DNA of 9,937 nucleotides, from positions 1 through 9,937 of the forward strand of contig JAPLSD010000011.1 of the NCBI GenBank assembly GCA_026398835.1. The letters run 5' to 3'. Under the pieces are notes generated by a model that saw only the letters and a program-made list of their open reading frames with translations, had not been told where the DNA came from and searched no databases. The stretch's first letter is position 1. Each line of letters starts with the position of its first letter. Shown here piece after piece: positions 7,660 to 9,937 of this stretch. This DNA comes from Pseudomonas sp. Its GTDB lineage: Bacteria; Pseudomonadota; Gammaproteobacteria; Pseudomonadales; Pseudomonadaceae. The position numbers were made by a program, and so were the translations under genes.

Positions 7660-7673
7660 CTGATGTTTATCAA
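7660..7673 (-). promoter_or_regulatory. Anr/FNR-like box upstream of the 66-aa gene
   Basis: Read on the minus strand this is TTGAT-AAAC-ATCAG, nine of ten matches to the FNR/Anr consensus. A class II arrangement would place the transcription start near 7625, 16 bases before the GTG start. The -10 would be in the AT-rich ATTTAT/TTTATC around 7631-7637, a weak hexamer. The site and spacing are visible; regulation is inferred, and a match this good could arise by chance in a window this long. Confidence 0.45.
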
Positions 7674-8186
7674 ATCGCCTCACCGGCACGGCCAATAAAG
7701 GCTCGGCTGTTGAAAACGATCGGGTAAACAGCATCCTTGTTGAATGCGGCCACGGCACCAGAGAAGAACAGCTGCCGTGAAACAGTTTTCCTTTCTTGCA
7801 AGCGCGTTGGCAGGGCATTTGAAGAGCCGCCAAGCGGTTACTACAGGAAGCGCCATTGGAATGTGCGCCGCCTGGTGATTGGATCCGATGGTATAGAGAA
7901 ACCGCGGTCATCACATGATGCATTATAGCGGTCGATCTGAATAACACTATCGCCAAGAAGTTAAAAGCCGTCAACTTTGTCTGAGGGTTTTGTTTCGGGG
8001 GAAGTTTTGTCAGCAAGTACGCATTTCGCTGGCGCGGTGTTGCTGTCTGTTTTCTGACGACAATAAAGCGTGCAAGTTTCGCAGGGTAAGAAACTGACTT
8101 CCGAGGCTGATGTCGGTTCCCACCAGAAAAGTGTGAGTTCTTGTCAATCAGCGCTTGCGGGCATGAAGGTGCCGAGAAGAAAACCA
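7674..8186. other. Intergenic region with no recognisable gene
   Basis: About half a kilobase without a convincing gene on either strand. A long minus-strand frame crosses it, but its translation is rich in serine, arginine, glutamine and histidine, with no domain pattern or ribosome site. Base composition is lower in GC than the flanking genes. Two small inverted repeats are visible: CACGGCA (7751-7757) with TGCCGTG (7773-7779), and AGTTTC (8075-8080) with GAAACT (8090-8095). Neither has a T-run typical of a terminator. No tRNA or known RNA gene was recognised. Confidence 0.5.
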
Positions 8187-8206
8187 GCGCCCTGCCACCA
8201 GGGCGC
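8187..8206 (-). terminator. Perfect 8-bp hairpin, possible leftward terminator
   Basis: GCGCCCTG (8187-8194) and CAGGGCGC (8199-8206) form a perfect stem with a four-base loop. On the minus strand it is followed by TGGTTTTCTTC, a fair U-tract; on the plus strand no T-run follows. It ends two bases before the predicted pcaR -35. No leftward gene feeding into it is visible, so it may instead be a structural or boundary element. Confidence 0.4.
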
Positions 8207-8208
8207 AA

Positions 8209-8242
8209 TTGCGATTATCGGTTGATGGTTCGATAATCGCCC
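8209..8242 (+). promoter_or_regulatory. pcaR promoter with overlapping PcaR operator
   Basis: TTGCGA (8209-8214) and GATAAT (8232-8237) are 17 bases apart, a good sigma70 promoter about 85 bases ahead of the pcaR ATG. A perfect inverted repeat, GCGATTATCG (8211-8220) and CGATAATCGC (8231-8240) with a ten-base spacer, covers both hexamers. The right half, GTTCGATAATCGCCC (8228-8242), differs by one base from the 15-base PcaR site GTTCGATAATCGCAC that I recall for P. putida pca promoters. P. putida PcaR is described as binding across -35 and -10 elements, so autoregulation of pcaR is likely. Confidence 0.8.
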
Positions 8243-8321
8243 AACGTTGACTGCCGGTGGCTTGTGTACCGACCACGCAGCAGCCTGTAATAGATGTCGA
8301 CCTGGGTAGAAAGGAACTGAA

Positions 8322-9164
8322 ATGAACGATCAATTACGCAACTCTTTCGCTTCAGTGGCCCCGCCAATCGTTGCCTCACCGGCCAAGCGGATCCAGGCAT
8401 TCACCGGCGATCCGGATTTCATGACCTCCCTGGCGCGGGGCTTGGCGGTGGTGCAGGCCTTCCAGGAGCGCAAGCGCCATTTGACCATCGCGCAGATCAG
8501 TCACCGCACGGAAATTCCCCGGGCGGCGGTGCGTCGTTGTCTGCATACGCTGATCAAACTCGGTTACGCGACCACTGATGGCCGCACCTACTCGCTGCTG
8601 CCCAAAGTGTTGACCCTGGGCCATGCCTACCTGTCCTCGACGCCGTTGGCGGTTTCGGCTCAGCCTTATCTGGACCGCATGAGCGAGCAACTTCACGAGG
8701 CCTGTAACATGGCTACGCTGGAAGGCGATGACATTCTGTATATCGCCCGCTCGGCGACGACCCAGCGACTGATCTCCGTTGACCTGTCGGTGGGTGGGCG
8801 TCTGCCGGCCTACTGCACCTCCATGGGACGGATCCTGCTGGCAGCGCTGGACGATGCCTCGCTTCACGACTATCTCGATCACGCCGAGTTGCAAGCCAAG
8901 ACCAGTCGCACTTTGCACACCCCTGAAGCGCTGTTCGAATGCCTGCAACAGGTCCGTCAGCAAGGTTGGTGCATCGTCGACCAAGAACTCGAGCAGGGCC
9001 TGCGTTCGATCGCCGTACCGGTGTACGACGCTTCCGGACAAGTGCTGGCGGCGTTGAACGTCAGCACCCACGCCGGGCGTGTGAGCCGCAATGAGCTTGA
9101 GCAGCGTTTTCTGCCTGGCCTGCTGAGCGCCAGCCGCGACCTGAGCGCGCAGTTGTTCGCCTAG
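8322..9164 (+). CDS. pcaR: IclR-family regulator of the beta-ketoadipate pathway, PcaR
   Basis: A 280-residue transcription factor of the IclR family. The N-terminal winged helix-turn-helix spans about residues 33-95, with the helix-turn-helix around L-T-I-A-Q-I-S-H-R-T-E-I-P-R-A-A-V-R-R (54-72). The C-terminal effector-binding domain spans about 100-275 and includes the IclR hallmark G-R-L-P-A-Y-C-T-S-M-G-R (159-170). In P. putida PcaR uses beta-ketoadipate as inducer and activates pca genes for protocatechuate breakdown. Assignment to PcaR rather than the related PobR rests on pcaK lying immediately downstream, as in the P. putida pcaRKFTBDC order, and on the PcaR-type site in the promoter. 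AAGGA (8311-8315) is six bases before the ATG. The stop is followed by a long inverted repeat. The protein looks intact. Confidence 0.92.
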   Translation: MNDQLRNSFASVAPPIVASPAKRIQAFTGDPDFMTSLARGLAVVQAFQERKRHLTIAQISHRTEIPRAAVRRCLHTLIKLGYATTDGRTYSLLPKVLTLGHAYLSSTPLAVSAQPYLDRMSEQLHEACNMATLEGDDILYIARSATTQRLISVDLSVGGRLPAYCTSMGRILLAALDDASLHDYLDHAELQAKTSRTLHTPEALFECLQQVRQQGWCIVDQELEQGLRSIAVPVYDASGQVLAALNVSTHAGRVSRNELEQRFLPGLLSASRDLSAQLFA

Positions 9165-9170
9165 GGTTAA

Positions 9171-9211
9171 CAGACCCGTATCTGTTCGGTAAACGCACAG
9201 ATACGGGTTTG
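9171..9211 (+). terminator. Long inverted repeat after pcaR, possible terminator
   Basis: ACCCGTATCTGT (9174-9185) pairs perfectly with ACAGATACGGGT (9197-9208) across an 11-base loop. Three further pairs (one G-T) extend the stem to 9171-9211. It begins six bases after the pcaR stop. Only three T follow the perfect stem, so it may terminate weakly, attenuate, or protect the 3' end rather than act as a strong terminator. Confidence 0.55.
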
Positions 9212-9216
9212 ACGAA

Positions 9217-9246
9217 TTGACGCTGTTTCCCTTGCTTCATTAATGT
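9217..9246 (+). promoter_or_regulatory. Candidate promoter for pcaK
   Basis: TTGACG (9217-9222), five of six at -35, is followed after 18 bases by TAATGT (9241-9246), a weak -10. A second TTGACG sits eight bases upstream (9209-9214), overlapping the inverted repeat. If used, the pcaK transcript would have a leader of roughly 220 bases. No second PcaR site was seen nearby, so the evidence is limited. Confidence 0.3.
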
Positions 9247-9301
9247 CGCGGCAGCGTCATCCGGCGATGTGGGTTACCTGTCATCAGCCGGGCGACGACC
9301 T

Positions 9302-9309
9302 AATAATAA
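9302..9309 (+). promoter_or_regulatory. Hfq/Crc-type CA motif ahead of the leader ORF
   Basis: AATAATAA fits the A-A-N-A-A-N-A-A catabolite-activity motif bound by Hfq with Crc in Pseudomonas mRNAs. It lies just before GAAGAGG (9311-9317), the possible ribosome site of a 20-codon ORF. Catabolite control is inferred from the motif alone. Confidence 0.4.
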
Positions 9310-9328
9310 TGAAGAGGCCAACCCCGCC

Positions 9329-9391
9329 ATGAGCACTTTCTCCGCCTGCCGTTGCCTGCACCGGTTCAGCCTTCGAGCCCGGGTCGCCTGA
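9329..9391 (+). CDS. Possible 20-codon leader peptide ORF upstream of pcaK
   Basis: An ATG-initiated ORF of 20 codons ending in TGA, inside the 307-base gap between pcaR and pcaK. GAAGAGG (9311-9317) lies 11 bases upstream of the ATG, slightly far for a ribosome site. The predicted peptide starts M-S-T-F-S-A-C-R-C-L-H-R and contains four arginines and two cysteines. Such short basic ORFs can act as translated leaders that tune a downstream gene. It ends 80 bases before pcaK and is not in a position for translational coupling. It could equally be a chance frame, since there is no family evidence from sequence alone. Confidence 0.3.
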   Translation: MSTFSACRCLHRFSLRARVA

Positions 9392-9461
9392 CTCCGGCAT
9401 TGTCCCTTTTGTGAAACCGCTGGCCGTTGCCGGCACCTGTTCGCCTGCGCATCTTGTGTGG

Positions 9462-9472
9462 AATAAAAATAA
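9462..9472 (+). promoter_or_regulatory. Hfq/Crc-type A-rich motif at the pcaK ribosome site
   Basis: AATAAAAATAA contains two overlapping matches to A-A-N-A-A-N-A-A (9462-9469 and 9465-9472). It fills the gap between the weak ribosome site TGGA (9459-9462) and the pcaK ATG. Hfq/Crc repression in Pseudomonas typically acts at such positions, so translational catabolite repression of PcaK is plausible. Confidence 0.45.
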
Positions 9473-9937
9473 TGAATCAGCCTCAGTCTGCTGTAGGGAA
9501 CTGCCTCGACGTGCAGTCCTTCATCAATGCCCAACCGCTGTCCCGCTATCAGTGGCGGGTCGTCATCCTGTGTTTTCTGATTGTCTTTCTCGACGGTCTG
9601 GACACCGCTGCCATGGGCTTCATTGCACCAGCGCTGTCGCAGGATTGGGGGATTGATCGTGCCAGCCTCGGTCCAGTGATGAGTGCGGCGCTGATTGGCA
9701 TGGTCTTCGGTGCTCTGGGCTCCGGCCCGCTGGCTGACCGCTTTGGCCGCAAAGTCGTACTGGTGGGGGCGGTGTTGTTGTTCGGTGCATTCAGCTTGGC
9801 ATCGGCCTACAGCAGCAACGTTGACCAACTGTTGATACTGCGCTTTTTGACCGGCCTGGGCTTGGGTGCCGGCATGCCAAATGCCACCACGCTGCTGTCC
9901 GAGTACACCCCCGAGCGGCATAAGTCGCTGCTGGTCA
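9472..9937 (+). CDS. pcaK: 4-hydroxybenzoate transporter PcaK (5' part, runs off window)
   Basis: The first 155 residues of an MFS transporter of the aromatic acid/H+ symporter family, cut by the window end. In P. putida PcaK carries 4-hydroxybenzoate and protocatechuate into the cell and contributes to chemotaxis toward 4-hydroxybenzoate. Visible hallmarks are the first-helix motif D-G-L-D-T-A (41-46, both aspartates needed in P. putida PcaK), the cytoplasmic loop motif G-P-L-A-D-R-F-G-R-K (85-94), and R124 in L-I-L-R-F followed by G-L-G-L-G-A-G-M-P-N. Residue numbering coincides with what I recall for P. putida PcaK. The start at 9472 agrees with that family; the ribosome site (TGGA, nine bases upstream) is weak. 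It lies 307 bases after pcaR on the same strand, matching the pcaRK order. The remaining two thirds are outside the window. Confidence 0.93.
   Translation, partial: MNQPQSAVGNCLDVQSFINAQPLSRYQWRVVILCFLIVFLDGLDTAAMGFIAPALSQDWGIDRASLGPVMSAALIGMVFGALGSGPLADRFGRKVVLVGAVLLFGAFSLASAYSSNVDQLLILRFLTGLGLGAGMPNATTLLSEYTPERHKSLLV

Noticed and set aside
7808..7826. TGGCAGGGCATTTGAA considered as a sigma54 promoter
   Set aside because: The -12 GC is missing at the required spacing and no suitably placed gene follows.
7618..8208. 196-codon minus-strand frame in the gap upstream of the 66-aa gene
   Set aside because: The translation looks random (many S, R, H, Q and C, no motif), there is no ribosome site, and it overlaps the Anr-like box and the leader of the 66-aa gene.
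8376..9071. 231-codon minus-strand frame opposite pcaR
   Set aside because: It is a shadow of an intact IclR-family gene and has no recognisable protein features.
9274..9921. 215-codon minus-strand frame opposite the start of pcaK
   Set aside because: It runs antisense to a clear PcaK N-terminus; its composition is Q, R, A and H rich with no motif.

Overview
The window looks like a chromosomal segment of a Pseudomonas, most likely of the P. fluorescens/P. putida lineage. The reasons are GC-rich coding regions, a 948-residue RapA, a 38-residue protein matching the CcoM subunit of pseudomonad cbb3 oxidases, and the start of a pcaR-pcaK cluster in the order known from P. putida. No insertion sequence, phage gene, CRISPR array, rRNA or tRNA was seen.

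Layout, left to right. A spinster-type MFS transporter (11-1357, +) converges on rapA (1425-4271, -), with a bidirectional terminator between them. To the right of rapA, reading away from it, are two small unrecognised genes (4493-4834 and 4970-5131, +), then a third very small gene, ccoM (5275-5391, +). ccoM sits behind an FNR/Anr box at class II promoter spacing and is closed by a strong terminator. A second, bidirectional terminator separates it from a PiT-family phosphate transporter read leftward (5555-7030, -). Next comes about 1.3 kb with a single 66-codon gene of unknown function (7409-7609, -), a run of inverted repeats beyond its stop codon, an Anr-like box ahead of it, and about 0.5 kb in which no gene is visible. 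The right end carries the IclR-family regulator pcaR (8322-9164, +), a 307-base gap with regulatory-looking sequence, and the first 155 codons of pcaK (9472 onward, +).

How the parts fit. pcaR and pcaK belong to the beta-ketoadipate (protocatechuate branch) pathway: PcaK imports 4-hydroxybenzoate, and PcaR responds to beta-ketoadipate and controls the pca genes. A near-exact PcaR site overlaps the predicted pcaR promoter, and A-rich Hfq/Crc-type motifs lie in front of pcaK, so pathway-specific and catabolite control are both suggested. The left part is housekeeping: RNA polymerase recycling (RapA), bulk phosphate uptake (Pit) and an orphan oxidase subunit (CcoM) encoded away from the main cco operon.

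Nothing here amounts to a clearly new multi-gene system. The best leads are the Anr-box/ccoM unit, the 66-codon gene with its own Anr-like box and downstream hairpins, and a possible 20-codon leader ORF with Crc-type motifs before pcaK.
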